Source: an uncultured Prochlorococcus sp. (lineage in GTDB: Bacteria; Cyanobacteriota; Cyanobacteriia; PCC-6307; Cyanobiaceae). Taken from it: 64,000 nucleotides of DNA. A program made the translations under genes and the position numbers. The notes under the pieces are model-generated. The model had not been told where the DNA came from. It did not search any database and worked only from the letters and a program-made list of their open reading frames with translations. The DNA is taken from positions 1 through 64,000 of the forward strand of contig CACNAI010000001.1 in NCBI GenBank assembly GCA_902618335.1. Direction: 5' to 3'. Positions 1 to 10,702 of this stretch are shown here, one piece after another (position 1 is the stretch's first letter; each line of letters starts with the position of its first letter).

Positions 1-1541
1 ATTGTGTCAAGCAACTTATTAGGAATTGGATCATCAATACTTAAAACCATAACAGCTTCTCCTCTAACAATTTTGCGCCCGACTTGCATTGAGGCAATAT
101 TTACATTGTTGCTGCCCAATAAAGAACCAAGTTTGCCTATAATGCCAGGCATATCTCTGTGCCTAGTAACCAACATGTATCTACTTGGCGATACATTAAC
201 AGGATATTGATCAATACTAATAATTCTTAATTCCCCATCAGCAAAAATGCTTCCTGCTACGCTATGGTCGCCATTATCTCCATAAGTGGTTAATTGAAGC
301 GATCCACTAGCAAATTCAGGTCTTGCCTCATCTTTACTCTCAACTACTGAAATACCTCTTGAATCTGCTTCTAGAGAAGCATTTACATAATTGATCCTAT
401 CACCCAAAGCTTTACTTAGGAGACCTTTTAGACTAGCTATTATTAATGGCTGGGAAGGATGTTGAACGAATTCACCTTGAAGCTTTACTTCCAGTTTCTG
501 TATCTGTCCACCTGAGAGCTGGCTTATAAGCAGACCCATTGTTTCAGCTAACTGCAAATGAGGTTTTAGACTATCCATAATATCAGGGCTCAACCCTGGT
601 ATATTCACTGCAGTTCTAGCAGATAAACCAAGCAAGACATCTCTGATTTGTTCCGCAACATCAACAGCTACATTTTCTTGAGCTTCCCGAGTAGATGCTC
701 CTAAGTGAGGGGTAAGAATAAGATTTTTTTCAACTTTCAAAAGTGGTGAATTAGATTCCAAAGGTTCTTTAGAAAATACATCTATTGCAGCCCCTCCAAT
801 CAGTGATTTATTTAAAGCTTCCACTAATGCTTCTTCATCAATTAATCCTCCTCGAGCACAATTAATTAATTTTGCGCTACTTTTCATACTTTTAAGCACC
901 TCCATATTTACTAAATTCTCTGTCTCTGGCGTGCGAGGCAAATGCAAAGTTACATAATCTGATTGTTGGAATAAATCTTCTAGTTCAGAAAGTTTAACTT
1001 GTATTTGTTGAGCTCTTTCAGTTGAAACAAAGGGATCATATCCGTATACTTCCATTCCTAATGCATTAGCAACTTTCGCTACATGAGCACCAATCTTCCC
1101 TAAACCTACTACACCTAATTTTTTCTTATAAAGCTCATTCCCAACAAATTTCTTTCTTTCCCATTTACCAGACAAAGTACTACTATTGGCAATTGGAATA
1201 TGCCTAGATAAGGCCAACATCATAGCTATAGTATGTTCAGCAGCAGCTATTGTGTTACCCCCTGGAGAATTAACAACAAGAACTCCTTTTTGTGTGGCAG
1301 CCTTAACATCTACATTATCGACTCCAACTCCGGCTCTTCCAATAATTCTCAGTTTACTCGAAGAGTTAATAATCTCTTCAGTCACTTGAGTACCAGAACG
1401 AATCATTAAAGCATCATAATCTTTAATAATGGAAGCTAACTCAGATTCTGAGATTCCTATTTTCTGATCAACCTGAGCAACTTTTGAAAGAATATCGATT
1501 CCTGTTTGATCAATTGGATCTGTAATGAGAACTTTTGTCAT
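1..1541 (-). CDS. serA: D-3-phosphoglycerate dehydrogenase, C-terminus off window
   Basis: Reverse translation gives MTKVLITDPIDQTGIDILSKV...GRAGVGVDNVDVKAA...VVGLGKIGAHVAKVANALGMEVYGYDPF...HLGASTREAQENVA; no stop before the window edge. Confidence 0.95.
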   Translation of the reverse strand, partial: MTKVLITDPIDQTGIDILSKVAQVDQKIGISESELASIIKDYDALMIRSGTQVTEEIINSSSKLRIIGRAGVGVDNVDVKAATQKGVLVVNSPGGNTIAAAEHTIAMMLALSRHIPIANSSTLSGKWERKKFVGNELYKKKLGVVGLGKIGAHVAKVANALGMEVYGYDPFVSTERAQQIQVKLSELEDLFQQSDYVTLHLPRTPETENLVNMEVLKSMKSSAKLINCARGGLIDEEALVEALNKSLIGGAAIDVFSKEPLESNSPLLKVEKNLILTPHLGASTREAQENVAVDVAEQIRDVLLGLSARTAVNIPGLSPDIMDSLKPHLQLAETMGLLISQLSGGQIQKLEVKLQGEFVQHPSQPLIIASLKGLLSKALGDRINYVNASLEADSRGISVVESKDEARPEFASGSLQLTTYGDNGDHSVAGSIFADGELRIISIDQYPVNVSPSRYMLVTRHRDMPGIIGKLGSLLGSNNVNIASMQVGRKIVRGEAVMVLSIDDPIPNKLLDT

Positions 1542-1640
1542 TTAAGATTGGTTCTTTAATCTTTTACTTTAACTTAATCTATAGTGTATGTATCTTATTT
1601 TATTAATTTGAATAACACACAAACATTTGAGGATTGAAAT

Positions 1641-2207
1641 TTGACTAAAAGTATTGTGATATTTGAAGACATTCATAAATGTATCCAGCTATTTGATGTT
1701 TTCAAAGAAAAATCAGTAATGCTCTCTGAAGCTATTTTGATCCCACCAATAAGTGAGAAAATATCATCAGACGAAACAGAATTGCTCAATGCGAAAGCAA
1801 ATATCTTATTCAAATCTCAAAATTTTGAAGATATAAGAATCTTAAATCCTAAACTTGATAGAGAGATCAGACAAAAAGATATGAGTAGATGGCTAATGCC
1901 ATTTGGGTTTATAGCTGGAATAGCTTTTTCTAATATGACAAATTTATCTACCTTCAGCTTTCTTGGTTTAAATAACATAGGGGAATCATTAATTGGAGGT
2001 CTTTTAGGAGCGGGTTCAGGATATTTAGGAAGCATTGTTTCTTCTGCAAGTATCAACATTAATAGAAATAAAGAGTTAAGATCAATCATTAATTTTAATA
2101 AAGAGGGTAAATGGCTTGTTCTACTTGAAAATCAAATTGGAGCTGAATTACCATGGGCTTTGATAAAACAATCAGAAGCAAAAGATATAATTTTTTTAGA
2201 AGGCTAA
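1641..2207 (+). CDS. conserved hypothetical with Gly-rich hydrophobic segment
   Basis: 188 aa ORF, TTG start, directly abuts next CDS. Confidence 0.75.
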   Translation: MTKSIVIFEDIHKCIQLFDVFKEKSVMLSEAILIPPISEKISSDETELLNAKANILFKSQNFEDIRILNPKLDREIRQKDMSRWLMPFGFIAGIAFSNMTNLSTFSFLGLNNIGESLIGGLLGAGSGYLGSIVSSASININRNKELRSIINFNKEGKWLVLLENQIGAELPWALIKQSEAKDIIFLEG

Positions 2208-2999
2208 ATGATTGACTTAAAAGAGATCTTAATAAATTCAAACTACAAAAAAGAAACTGAGGAATTAATAAATATTGCTAACTTAGCTTACAAACACTGG
2301 GAAACTTACTGGACTGGATTTAATTCAACTTATGTTTGCGAAGAGATATTAAAAGATTTTGAAAATTTAAATGATTTCAAATTTTTTATTTATGGAGGAT
2401 TCTCCTCTTCTCAAAGATCTAGGATAGCTTGCTTTAGAGGAGATAATATTCCTGAAGAGGATGCGCTAAAAAGTAATTTTCCAGCTCAAGGAATAAAAAT
2501 TAATGGAAATTTTTTATTTGATAATGCTACACAAGACGACTTTAGATCCCTCTTAATTGAAAATGGGGTTAATCAAATAAAAGTTGGAGATATATGGACT
2601 ATTGGCGATAGAGGAGCACAAGGGATAATTGATAATTCAAATATTAAACATCTAGATGAAAAGATTTTTTATTTAAGAGACGTAAAAGTAAAAGTTAATA
2701 TAGTAGGTATAGATGAATTACAAATACCTTCTGGAAGATCAAAAAAACTTGTCAATACAGTAGAAGCTTCAACAAGATTAGATGCTATAGCTTCAGCTGG
2801 CTTTAGGGTATCACGAACCAAAATCATTGAAAGGATAGAAAATGGAATGCTCAGATTAAATGGAAGCAAAGTCAATAAGCCAACAATTAATCTAAAAATT
2901 GGCGACAAACTAGAACTTGAAAATAAAGGATTTATCGAAATTCTAAATTTAGAAATAACCAAAAGAGAACGATGGAAAGTTAAATTACTTAGAAAATGA
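2208..2999 (+). CDS. photosystem II S4 domain / YlmH-like RNA-binding protein
   Basis: C-terminal S4 motif RLDAIASAGFRVSRTKIIERIENGMLRLNGSKV. Confidence 0.85.
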   Translation: MIDLKEILINSNYKKETEELINIANLAYKHWETYWTGFNSTYVCEEILKDFENLNDFKFFIYGGFSSSQRSRIACFRGDNIPEEDALKSNFPAQGIKINGNFLFDNATQDDFRSLLIENGVNQIKVGDIWTIGDRGAQGIIDNSNIKHLDEKIFYLRDVKVKVNIVGIDELQIPSGRSKKLVNTVEASTRLDAIASAGFRVSRTKIIERIENGMLRLNGSKVNKPTINLKIGDKLELENKGFIEILNLEITKRERWKVKLLRK

Positions 3000-3048
3000 A
3001 ACGCAACCTGCTATTTTCTTATAAGGGGGATTAAAAATTCCTCAATTG

Positions 3049-3120
3049 GGGCGATTAGCTCAGTGGTAGAGCACTACCTCGACACGGTAGTGGCCACTGG
3101 TTCGAATCCAGTATCGCCCA
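3049..3120 (+). tRNA. tRNA-Val (GAC)
   Basis: Cloverleaf: acceptor GGGCGAT/ATCGCCC, anticodon stem ctacc-TCGACAC-ggtag (GAC), TΨC ggttcgaatcc; no encoded CCA. Confidence 0.95.
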
Positions 3121-3187
3121 TTAAAACTTTTGACGACCTAAGTTATATCCACAGAAAATAATTTCATTTTTTAGATTATTAAAAAAG

Positions 3188-3805
3188 ATGAAACTTAATC
3201 AAATAATTAATCTACATAAAGGGCTCACTGCATTTGTAGTGATAGGTCTTATGATTTTTTTTAATAATTTTACGATCGCTCCTTACGTTTATTTAGCTCT
3301 CCATGGTACTTATGGATTACTTTGGCTTCTAAAAGAAAAGATATTCCCAGATCCTTATTTTAAAGAAAAAATCAATTTTTTAACATCAGTTACCGGTTTT
3401 ATTTTCCTTGGAAGTTACTGGGTAGCTCCTTACATTCTTATCTCATCTCAGAAATCTGTTCCAAATATCGTAATAGCTGCATCTGTATCCATAAATATAA
3501 TTGGTGTGTTTCTACACTTTGCTAGTGATGCCCAAAAATATTTTTCTCTTAAATTAAAAAAAGATTTAATTAAAGAAGGATTTTTCAAAAATATAAGGAA
3601 TACAAATTATCTAGGAGAAATACTAATTTATCTATCATTCGCCATACTTTCAATGAGTTTCATACCATTAGTAATTCTTGCAATATTTTTCTCTATAGTT
3701 TTTCTACCAAGAATGATAAAAAAAGATAAATCGCTCTCAAAATATGATTCATTCGAAGAATACAAAAAGAAAAGTGGTCTTATATTGCCTAAATTAAATG
3801 CCTGA
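3188..3805 (+). CDS. membrane methyltransferase of the isoprenylcysteine/phospholipid methyltransferase type
   Basis: Multi-TM ORF with NTNYLGEILIYLSFA and C-terminal SFEEYKKKSGLILP. Confidence 0.6.
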   Translation: MKLNQIINLHKGLTAFVVIGLMIFFNNFTIAPYVYLALHGTYGLLWLLKEKIFPDPYFKEKINFLTSVTGFIFLGSYWVAPYILISSQKSVPNIVIAASVSINIIGVFLHFASDAQKYFSLKLKKDLIKEGFFKNIRNTNYLGEILIYLSFAILSMSFIPLVILAIFFSIVFLPRMIKKDKSLSKYDSFEEYKKKSGLILPKLNA

Positions 3806-4349
3806 TAACAACTTACCCAGTTGGAGGCAAGATTTAAAATCTTCTAGAAAAAAAGAGGGCAAATCACCCTCTAATAGATGGATACAGCTTGCAACAGTCA
3901 GCGAAGAAAATAAGCCAAGATTAAGAACAGTTGTTTTCAGAGGATGGCATAAAGATAGTTCAATGATTATTTTTACAGATAGAAGAAGTGAAAAAATTGG
4001 GCATTTAAAATCCAACCCTAATGCAGAAATATTATGGTTCTTTTTGAAAACCAAATCACAATATAGATTCAAAGGAAAAATACATGAATTAAGTAATAAC
4101 AAAAATTATTGGAATTTATTATCAGAAAAATCAAAATCTTCTTGGTTTTGGGGATCTCCTGGAGAGAAAGTAAACCCAAAAGTCCAATCAGCTTATGAAA
4201 TATTATCTAATCTTCCCAAATCAGAAAATTTTGTAGTTCTAAATTTTGAAATCGATTCCGTAGATCTTCTTAAATTAGAACAACCTGTTCATAAAAGATA
4301 TCTTTGGGAAAAGAGTAAGAAATGGGAAAAAGTTGAAATTAATCCTTAA
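3798..4349 (+). CDS. pyridoxamine 5'-phosphate oxidase-related FMN-binding protein
   Basis: PRLRTVVFRGW, IIFTDRRSEKIGHLKSNPNAEILWFF, FWGSPGEK; overlaps upstream CDS. Confidence 0.75.
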   Translation: MPDNNLPSWRQDLKSSRKKEGKSPSNRWIQLATVSEENKPRLRTVVFRGWHKDSSMIIFTDRRSEKIGHLKSNPNAEILWFFLKTKSQYRFKGKIHELSNNKNYWNLLSEKSKSSWFWGSPGEKVNPKVQSAYEILSNLPKSENFVVLNFEIDSVDLLKLEQPVHKRYLWEKSKKWEKVEINP

Positions 4350-4423
4350 ATATTTCTAAATTGTATATTTAGGTTGAAAAACATATAGTGATCAGTCAGT
4401 TTTAAAAAAGAAATATTATTCAT

Positions 4424-4597
4424 ATGAATTTCTCAGAAATTCCAGAAAACCCTTTTATTTTTTTATCTTGGGTGACTGCTTTAGGGCTGTTTATAAGTCT
4501 TTCTGAAGCAACAATTAAGATAAAACTAGAAAAGAGAAACAGTTATAGAAAAAGATTAGAACTAATCAATAACCTTTATCCTAAAAAGTTAGCTTGA
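4424..4597 (+). CDS. 57 aa small membrane protein
   Basis: ORF MNFSEIPENPFIFLSWVTALGLFISLSEATIKIKLEKRNSYRKRLELINNLYPKKLA; 3' end overlaps the convergent DoxX gene. Confidence 0.6.
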   Translation: MNFSEIPENPFIFLSWVTALGLFISLSEATIKIKLEKRNSYRKRLELINNLYPKKLA

Positions 4598-5140
4598 AGT
4601 ATCTGAAAGTATGTTCGCTTGCAGAAATTGAAATAAGCCACCTCTACTTGTTTCTTCTTTAACTTCTACTTCCTTAGAATTTTTTGATTTTGATGAAGAA
4701 ATGATTTCCTCTTCATCTTCGGATTTCAAAATTCTGATAATGACTTCATCTAAGGAAAAATTACCAGGCCCTGTTAATGCAATTGAAGTTGCTGAAGCGA
4801 AATACAAAAGTAAAAGCTCTAGTAAGAAGATATTAAAACCTGAAGTAACAAGTGCATGATATATGGCGACAGAAATTGTTCCCACAATTGCCAAAGCCCC
4901 AAATCTTGTAGCTAAGCCGATAATTAGTAGCCAACTACCACCTATTTCAGAGAATGCAGCTATGTATGATAAAAATATTGGGAAAGGAAGATGTAAAGGT
5001 CTGACAAAAGCATCAGCGAAATTTTCTATATTTGCTAATTTCTCATAACCGTGATGAATAAGAACAGTTCCAGTTATAACTCTAAGAATTAATAAAGCAG
5101 TATCTTTGCTAAACGACTTGGTAAGAATTGTTGAAAGCAC
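4589..5140 (-). CDS. DoxX family membrane protein with K/E-rich tail
   Basis: LRVITGTVLIHHGYEKLAN..., four TM pattern. Confidence 0.85.
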   Translation of the reverse strand: MLSTILTKSFSKDTALLILRVITGTVLIHHGYEKLANIENFADAFVRPLHLPFPIFLSYIAAFSEIGGSWLLIIGLATRFGALAIVGTISVAIYHALVTSGFNIFLLELLLLYFASATSIALTGPGNFSLDEVIIRILKSEDEEEIISSSKSKNSKEVEVKEETSRGGLFQFLQANILSDTSS

Positions 5141-5276
5141 AATAAAAAAATTATCCTTAAGTAAAAATAACTAGTCACAGTATCCATCGTGGATTAAACC
5201 GCAAAAGTCGTACCTAATTAAGTATTTATACTTAGTACTCTAATGAAATGTTTTTCTGATTAGGAATTCAACTAAG

Positions 5277-6431
5277 TTAAAAATTATTTTTTGAATAATT
5301 TTCTAATATTCTCTGATTGATTTTCGGAATATTTTCTTTAAATTTGAAAAATCCTTTTTTGGCGAATTTCCAAGCAAATAAATCTTCATCTCTAACAAGG
5401 TTAAAAATTTTTTTATGGTGTAAATTTTTAAACTTAGTTATGAAATCATAATTTTCTCCCACTCCAGGATAAATAATGTCTATTTCGTTGGTATTTTTAA
5501 AAGTATTTTCCAGTGAATTTGGAGAAATCTGTTCAACATTATCAAAATCCTCTACAAATTCAGAGACCAAATCTTGTTTAAATTTCAAAACAGATTCAGA
5601 CAATTTAATTTGTCTTTGTTCATTTTTTAAAAGGATAATAAATACTTTTTTATAGCTTGAAAGTAAATTTTTAAGGGTTGCAAGGTGCAGATCATTTTCA
5701 AACATAATCAGATTATCTGATTTAGGGTACATATCATTTTTATAAATCTCATCTTCTAATGGTATTTGATTAGATTCTTCAAGAAAAATTTGTTTATTAC
5801 TGATTTTTTCTGAATTAAATCTATTGTTTGAAAATTTCCTGAGGTTTGATGATGAAAAAAGATATTGTTTTCCCTTCGTTTGCAATCCTCCAACCCATCT
5901 CCAGCTAAGGAGATTAGATGCAGCATCACCATCAAAAAGATATTTAAAGAAAAACTTTGCTCCCAATTGCCATGGAAGGCCTAAATTAAATATCCAAGTA
6001 CTCGCAAACCACATTCTTGTATGGTTATGCAAATAGTTGTAGTGCTTTAATTCATGTACCCAAGAATTAAAAAAATCTAATTCTGTATTTCCATTTATTG
6101 CACGTTCATATAGCTCATAATCAAAATCGAGATTGTTTTCTGAAATAAAATTTCTCCAAACTTTAGGTCTATTTTCCATCCACCCTTTCCAGTAAACTCT
6201 CCAAAATATTTCTTCAACAAATTTAGTTGAATTTTTGATTTTGTACTTACTTTTAATATCATGAATCAGATCATATTCCGATAAAATTCTATGAGTAATG
6301 AAAGGCGATAATTTTGAAACTGAACTTTCGTTATTTGGCCCAAAATCAAAATTTCTTAATTTTGCATAATCATTAATTTTGTATTTCGCAAAATTTTCCC
6401 AGGTATTTTGAGCTTTTAATAAAAATGACAT
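5277..6431 (-). CDS. photolyase/cryptochrome-like FAD-binding protein with unusual domain order
   Basis: LSPFITHRILS, EEIFWRVYWKGW, YLHNHTRMWFASTWIF, YLFDGDAASNLLSWRWVGG; Rossmann-like segment C-terminal. Confidence 0.85.
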   Translation of the reverse strand: MSFLLKAQNTWENFAKYKINDYAKLRNFDFGPNNESSVSKLSPFITHRILSEYDLIHDIKSKYKIKNSTKFVEEIFWRVYWKGWMENRPKVWRNFISENNLDFDYELYERAINGNTELDFFNSWVHELKHYNYLHNHTRMWFASTWIFNLGLPWQLGAKFFFKYLFDGDAASNLLSWRWVGGLQTKGKQYLFSSSNLRKFSNNRFNSEKISNKQIFLEESNQIPLEDEIYKNDMYPKSDNLIMFENDLHLATLKNLLSSYKKVFIILLKNEQRQIKLSESVLKFKQDLVSEFVEDFDNVEQISPNSLENTFKNTNEIDIIYPGVGENYDFITKFKNLHHKKIFNLVRDEDLFAWKFAKKGFFKFKENIPKINQRILENYSKNNF

Positions 6432-6708
6432 TTTCTGATAACTTTAAAAAATTTTTTTTTGTATTGATGGAAATTTCAAAAATTTGCCTTCAAATTAATC
6501 CTTAAAATTTTCTATTTCACTTTTAAGTAAATATGTTTGATTGAAGTATTTAATTTAAACTCCTAATCGGAACATTTTATACTCTTAAATCACTCTCTGC
6601 GTAGGAGGATATTTAGTGGTCAATTACTTTTGAAATCTAATTTTAATTTTCAAACCTTTATTAAAATTATTTTTTCTAAGAGGTTTTTAAATATTTATCA
6701 AAATTATT

Positions 6709-7458
6709 ATGAATAATTTAATAGTGAGAGATGTTAAGTATCTTGATGAACAATACAGAATAGGTGAAGGCATAATTTCGGATGGCGCATTTAAGCAACT
6801 TGAAAAGCTCTTTATTCCTGTTAATTCAGAGCCTGACTACTTTAATCAAAAAAATAATAAACATTTGCCAAAATTAGCTAAAGAAAACTATAAAGAATTT
6901 TTGAAAAGTTTATTAACAAAAACAAGATTAAGCATTCAACCAAAAATTGATGGCTGTGCTATTGCAATTAAATATATAGATGGCAATTTTATTAAAGCTA
7001 TTACAAAAAAAGGATTAGATGTCTCAAGCAAAATTAAACAAATTAAAAATGTCCCCGATTCTATTCCTATCAAACGAGATTTTCAAATTAGAGGGGAACT
7101 ATACGCTACAAACCAAGTTGCCGGCATTTCCCAAAGAATTACAAGAAAATACCTCAATGATAAGAAAGGGATTGGAGAAAGTCTCCGCTTTTGCTGTTTC
7201 CAAATACTTAATGGAAGACTTAATCAATACGAAACCCTTAACTATCTTAAAAAATGTGGCTTCAGCACCCCTGAAAGTTACTTCACAAATCATACAAGCG
7301 AAATCCAAATATATAAAAAAAATTGGTTAAAGAGAAAAATATTTGCGAAATATCCAACTAATGGGATAGTTATAAAAATAAATAGTAGGAAATTACAGTT
7401 ACTTAGAGAGAAAAGTTTATTTCAAAATAACGAATGGCAATATGCAATTCAAAAATAA
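6709..7458 (+). CDS. truncated NAD+-dependent DNA ligase-like protein (domain Ia plus adenylation domain only)
   Basis: IISDGAFKQLEKL; motif I PKIDG; IRGELYA; NGIVIKIN; ends at EWQYAIQK. Confidence 0.8.
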   Translation: MNNLIVRDVKYLDEQYRIGEGIISDGAFKQLEKLFIPVNSEPDYFNQKNNKHLPKLAKENYKEFLKSLLTKTRLSIQPKIDGCAIAIKYIDGNFIKAITKKGLDVSSKIKQIKNVPDSIPIKRDFQIRGELYATNQVAGISQRITRKYLNDKKGIGESLRFCCFQILNGRLNQYETLNYLKKCGFSTPESYFTNHTSEIQIYKKNWLKRKIFAKYPTNGIVIKINSRKLQLLREKSLFQNNEWQYAIQK

Positions 7459-7566
7459 TATTAGATAGTACCTTCAAAAAGAGCTCACGATACTGACTTC
7501 CAGTATTTACAGTGGAAAAGTAATTAAATTTTGGTTAAATTCCAAAGCAATTTGCAGGATTACTAA

Positions 7567-8496
7567 ATGACTGCCACTATTTCAAGACCTAAAATCTCTA
7601 ACTGGGAAACATCTAATATTCCAAACCTCGCAGGCAAAACAGCGCTAATTACTGGTGCCAATAGTGGTCTTGGATACTACACTGCAAAGGCCTTAGCAGA
7701 AAAAAATGCCCATGTTGTTATAGCTTGTAGATCGCTTGAAAAAGCTAATCAAACTATCAAAAAAATTAAAAGTCTTAATCCTGAAGGATTATTTACACCT
7801 TTAGAGTTAGATTTGTCAGATTTAAAAAATATTGTTGAAGTTCAGTCCAAAATTTTTGATAATTTTGAAAATTTGGATTTATTAATCAATAATGCAGGCA
7901 TTATGCATCCGCCTAAAACTCTTAGTGCCCAGGGATATGAAATACAATTTGCAGTTAATCATTTAGCTCACATGCTTTTGACTATAAAGCTACTTCCAAT
8001 TATTGAAAAAAAAGAGGAATCTAGAATAGTAACGGTTACTTCCGGAGCACAATTTTTTGGCAAAGTTGGTTGGAAAAATCTGAAAGCCGAGAACTATTAC
8101 AACAAATGGGAATCTTACTCCAATAGCAAATTGGCAAATGTAATGTTTGCTTTGGAACTAAATGAGAACTTAAAGCACAAAAATATACTTTCTTTAGCTG
8201 CTCACCCAGGAATTGCAAAAACAAATCTCTTTACTGCTCAAAAACCTAACCCTGGTCCATTAGAAACATTCTCATTGGAATTATTTAGCCCTATTTTTCA
8301 AACTGCTGAGATGGGTGCTTTACCTCAACTTTTTGCAGCCACTTCACCAGACGCAAGAGGCGGTGATCATTATGGTCCTAGATTTAATTTCAGAGGTCAT
8401 CCAAAACTATCCCCTACTTCTCCTTTCGCCATGAATAAAAAAGAAAGAAAAAATTTATGGGAAAAAAGCCTCGAAATACTTAATAACTTCTTATAA
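7567..8496 (+). CDS. short-chain dehydrogenase/reductase, protochlorophyllide reductase-like
   Basis: GKTALITGANSGLGYYTAKALA, NNAGIM, YSNSKLANVMFALEL. Confidence 0.9.
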   Translation: MTATISRPKISNWETSNIPNLAGKTALITGANSGLGYYTAKALAEKNAHVVIACRSLEKANQTIKKIKSLNPEGLFTPLELDLSDLKNIVEVQSKIFDNFENLDLLINNAGIMHPPKTLSAQGYEIQFAVNHLAHMLLTIKLLPIIEKKEESRIVTVTSGAQFFGKVGWKNLKAENYYNKWESYSNSKLANVMFALELNENLKHKNILSLAAHPGIAKTNLFTAQKPNPGPLETFSLELFSPIFQTAEMGALPQLFAATSPDARGGDHYGPRFNFRGHPKLSPTSPFAMNKKERKNLWEKSLEILNNFL

Positions 8497-8757
8497 ATTT
8501 TTCATTTTTACTAACTTTAGAAAATACTTCAAGATATGTAATTCACTCTCTGAGAGTTTCATAAATTCTGTCAAGGCATCATAATTTTTTTCATCAATTT
8601 TTTTTGACAATTGAATAAAACTATCATGGTTTTCATTAACAAAGCGCTCAGCAATCTGAGACGGAGTTAAACCCTGTTCAATTAATTCACCTGGAGCATT
8701 TTTCTCCCACTTTTCATAAAACCAAGAGAACCAATATTTTGCAGTATTATCTTCCAT
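8491..8757 (-). CDS. hypothetical 88 aa, distant paralog of 19192..19518
   Basis: C-terminal LTEFMKLSESELHILKYFLKL. Confidence 0.75.
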   Translation of the reverse strand: MEDNTAKYWFSWFYEKWEKNAPGELIEQGLTPSQIAERFVNENHDSFIQLSKKIDEKNYDALTEFMKLSESELHILKYFLKLVKMKNL

Positions 8758-8809
8758 TAATTAACTTTTCTTGGGCGAATACTATAAATACTAAAGAAAA
8801 ATCTCATGA

Positions 8810-10288
8810 TTGAATTACCCTTTAAACACAATTAATATAAATGCAATTATAAATTTAATGATAGATACTCATTCAAGTAAAAGAAATATTAATCTTGTAA
8901 TTGGATTAGGTAAATCTGGATTTTGGGCTGCCAAGTATTTGAGAAGCATCAATAAGAGAGTAATTGTTTGGGAAAGTAAAGATGGGATAGAATTCCTAGA
9001 AAGAAAAACAGCATTAGAAGAGCTTAATATCATAGTTTCTCTAAATAAAGAATTTGTATTTGAAGAAATTAAACCTTTTTTGAAAGAGATCGAATTTGTT
9101 GTTGTAAGTCCATCAATACCTTATGACCATATAACTATTATTGAATTAAAAAAAAAGGGAATTAAAGTAATTGGAGAAATTAATGTTGCATGGGAAATTT
9201 TAAAAGACACAAATTGGATAGGTATTACTGGCACTAATGGCAAGACTACTGTTACACATCTACTAAGCCATATACTCTGTGATACTGGATTATATGCTCC
9301 TTTTGCTGGAAATATTGGTACACCTTTATGTAAGTATGCTCACTCCAAAAAACATGAAAAAATTGATTGGGTTGTAGCTGAATTAAGCAGTTATCAAATA
9401 GAAATATCTCCAGAAGTAAAACCTAATATTGGAATATGGACAACCTTCACAGAAGATCATCTTGAAAGACATAAAACACTTGAAAATTATTTCAACATAA
9501 AAAAAAGCTTGTTAGAAAAATCTGATTTTAGAATTTATAATTATGACGATAAAAACCTAAGAAATCACTACAGTTCGCTATCAAGAGGGGTTTGGATAAC
9601 AACTAGTTTCGATAAATCAAATTTTATTCATTGCGATTATTGGATAGATGAACAAGCGTACATTGTTGAGAGAGGGAAGAAATTATTCAAACTTGAAAAT
9701 TTTTCTTTAAAAGGAATGCATAATCTTCAAAATCTTTTATTGGTAATTGCAGCAGCAAGAAAAGTTGGATTATCTGGCAAGAAGATTAAAGATTCTTTAT
9801 CTAATTACAAACAATTACCCCATAGGATGGAAACAATTTATAAAAATAATAATCTGGAAATCATTAATGATAGTAAAGCTACAAATTTTGACTCATCTAT
9901 TGCGGGAATAAGTTCAATTGAAGGTCAAATAATAATCATTGCTGGGGGTAGATTAAAAGGTAGTGAATATAGTGAGTGGATAAAAGTTTTAAAGAAAAAA
10001 GTTAAATGTGTTTTCCTTTTTGGAGAAAGCTCAAAAGTCCTAAAAATGGCGCTTATTAATGAAGGATTTAAAAAAAATATTTTTGAATTTTCAGAACTAA
10101 AAGAGCTTTTAAATTTTGTTTTTCATTATTTACAAAATGATAGGGTCGGAACATTATTATTCTCACCTTCATGCTCTAGTTTTGATCAATTTAAAAATTA
10201 TGAAGAGCGTGGAGATTATTTCAAGAAACTAATAAGTGAAAAATTAAAGGTTAATAAATCCATTTTTTGTTCAAGTATCGTTTCGTAA
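8810..10288 (+). CDS. murD: UDP-N-acetylmuramoylalanine-D-glutamate ligase (true start likely the internal Met at ~8858)
   Basis: [64 protein letters not shown]. Confidence 0.95.
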   Translation: MNYPLNTININAIINLMIDTHSSKRNINLVIGLGKSGFWAAKYLRSINKRVIVWESKDGIEFLERKTALEELNIIVSLNKEFVFEEIKPFLKEIEFVVVSPSIPYDHITIIELKKKGIKVIGEINVAWEILKDTNWIGITGTNGKTTVTHLLSHILCDTGLYAPFAGNIGTPLCKYAHSKKHEKIDWVVAELSSYQIEISPEVKPNIGIWTTFTEDHLERHKTLENYFNIKKSLLEKSDFRIYNYDDKNLRNHYSSLSRGVWITTSFDKSNFIHCDYWIDEQAYIVERGKKLFKLENFSLKGMHNLQNLLLVIAAARKVGLSGKKIKDSLSNYKQLPHRMETIYKNNNLEIINDSKATNFDSSIAGISSIEGQIIIIAGGRLKGSEYSEWIKVLKKKVKCVFLFGESSKVLKMALINEGFKKNIFEFSELKELLNFVFHYLQNDRVGTLLFSPSCSSFDQFKNYEERGDYFKKLISEKLKVNKSIFCSSIVS

Positions 10289-10374
10289 TTTTCAGGTCGG
10301 TCATCACAACCGTTTACCCTCTAGCAAATATTCACTTAATTAGTTAGATTTTGATTATAAATTAACCACTAGCA

Positions 10375-10689
10375 ATGAGTGAATCTAACAATTTACCTCA
10401 AGCAATAAGTCATAAAAAATTAAGTTACTTGATGCTTAAGGCACAAAAAGATTCTCATTTTTCTGATGAATTAGCAGAAATAGAAAGCCCTGAAAAAAGA
10501 GAATTTGAAGAGTTAATCAATAATTGGGAAGCTTCAACTAAGAAGGTTGTTAATGAGTTATCAAAAAGAAAAGAGAATTTACTAAAAGATAAATCACCAA
10601 ATTCCTTAATTGCACTTGGTGCTATGGAAGTTCACCTTAATATGGCTTTGCAAGCCTTAAATGCATTTAATAAAGGAGTTGATGGGTAA
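10375..10689 (+). CDS. hypothetical 104 aa
   Basis: ORF with coding-like composition. Confidence 0.7.
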   Translation: MSESNNLPQAISHKKLSYLMLKAQKDSHFSDELAEIESPEKREFEELINNWEASTKKVVNELSKRKENLLKDKSPNSLIALGAMEVHLNMALQALNAFNKGVDG

Positions 10690-10702
10690 AATAAAAGATA
10701 AA

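Noticed and set aside
3049-3120. tRNA-Val as island attachment site
   Set aside because: No 3'-end tRNA fragment repeat was seen in the window, and the genes on both sides look core
7019-7330. Second-frame ORF inside the ligase-like gene
   Set aside because: Nested out-of-frame; ligase motifs support the other frame
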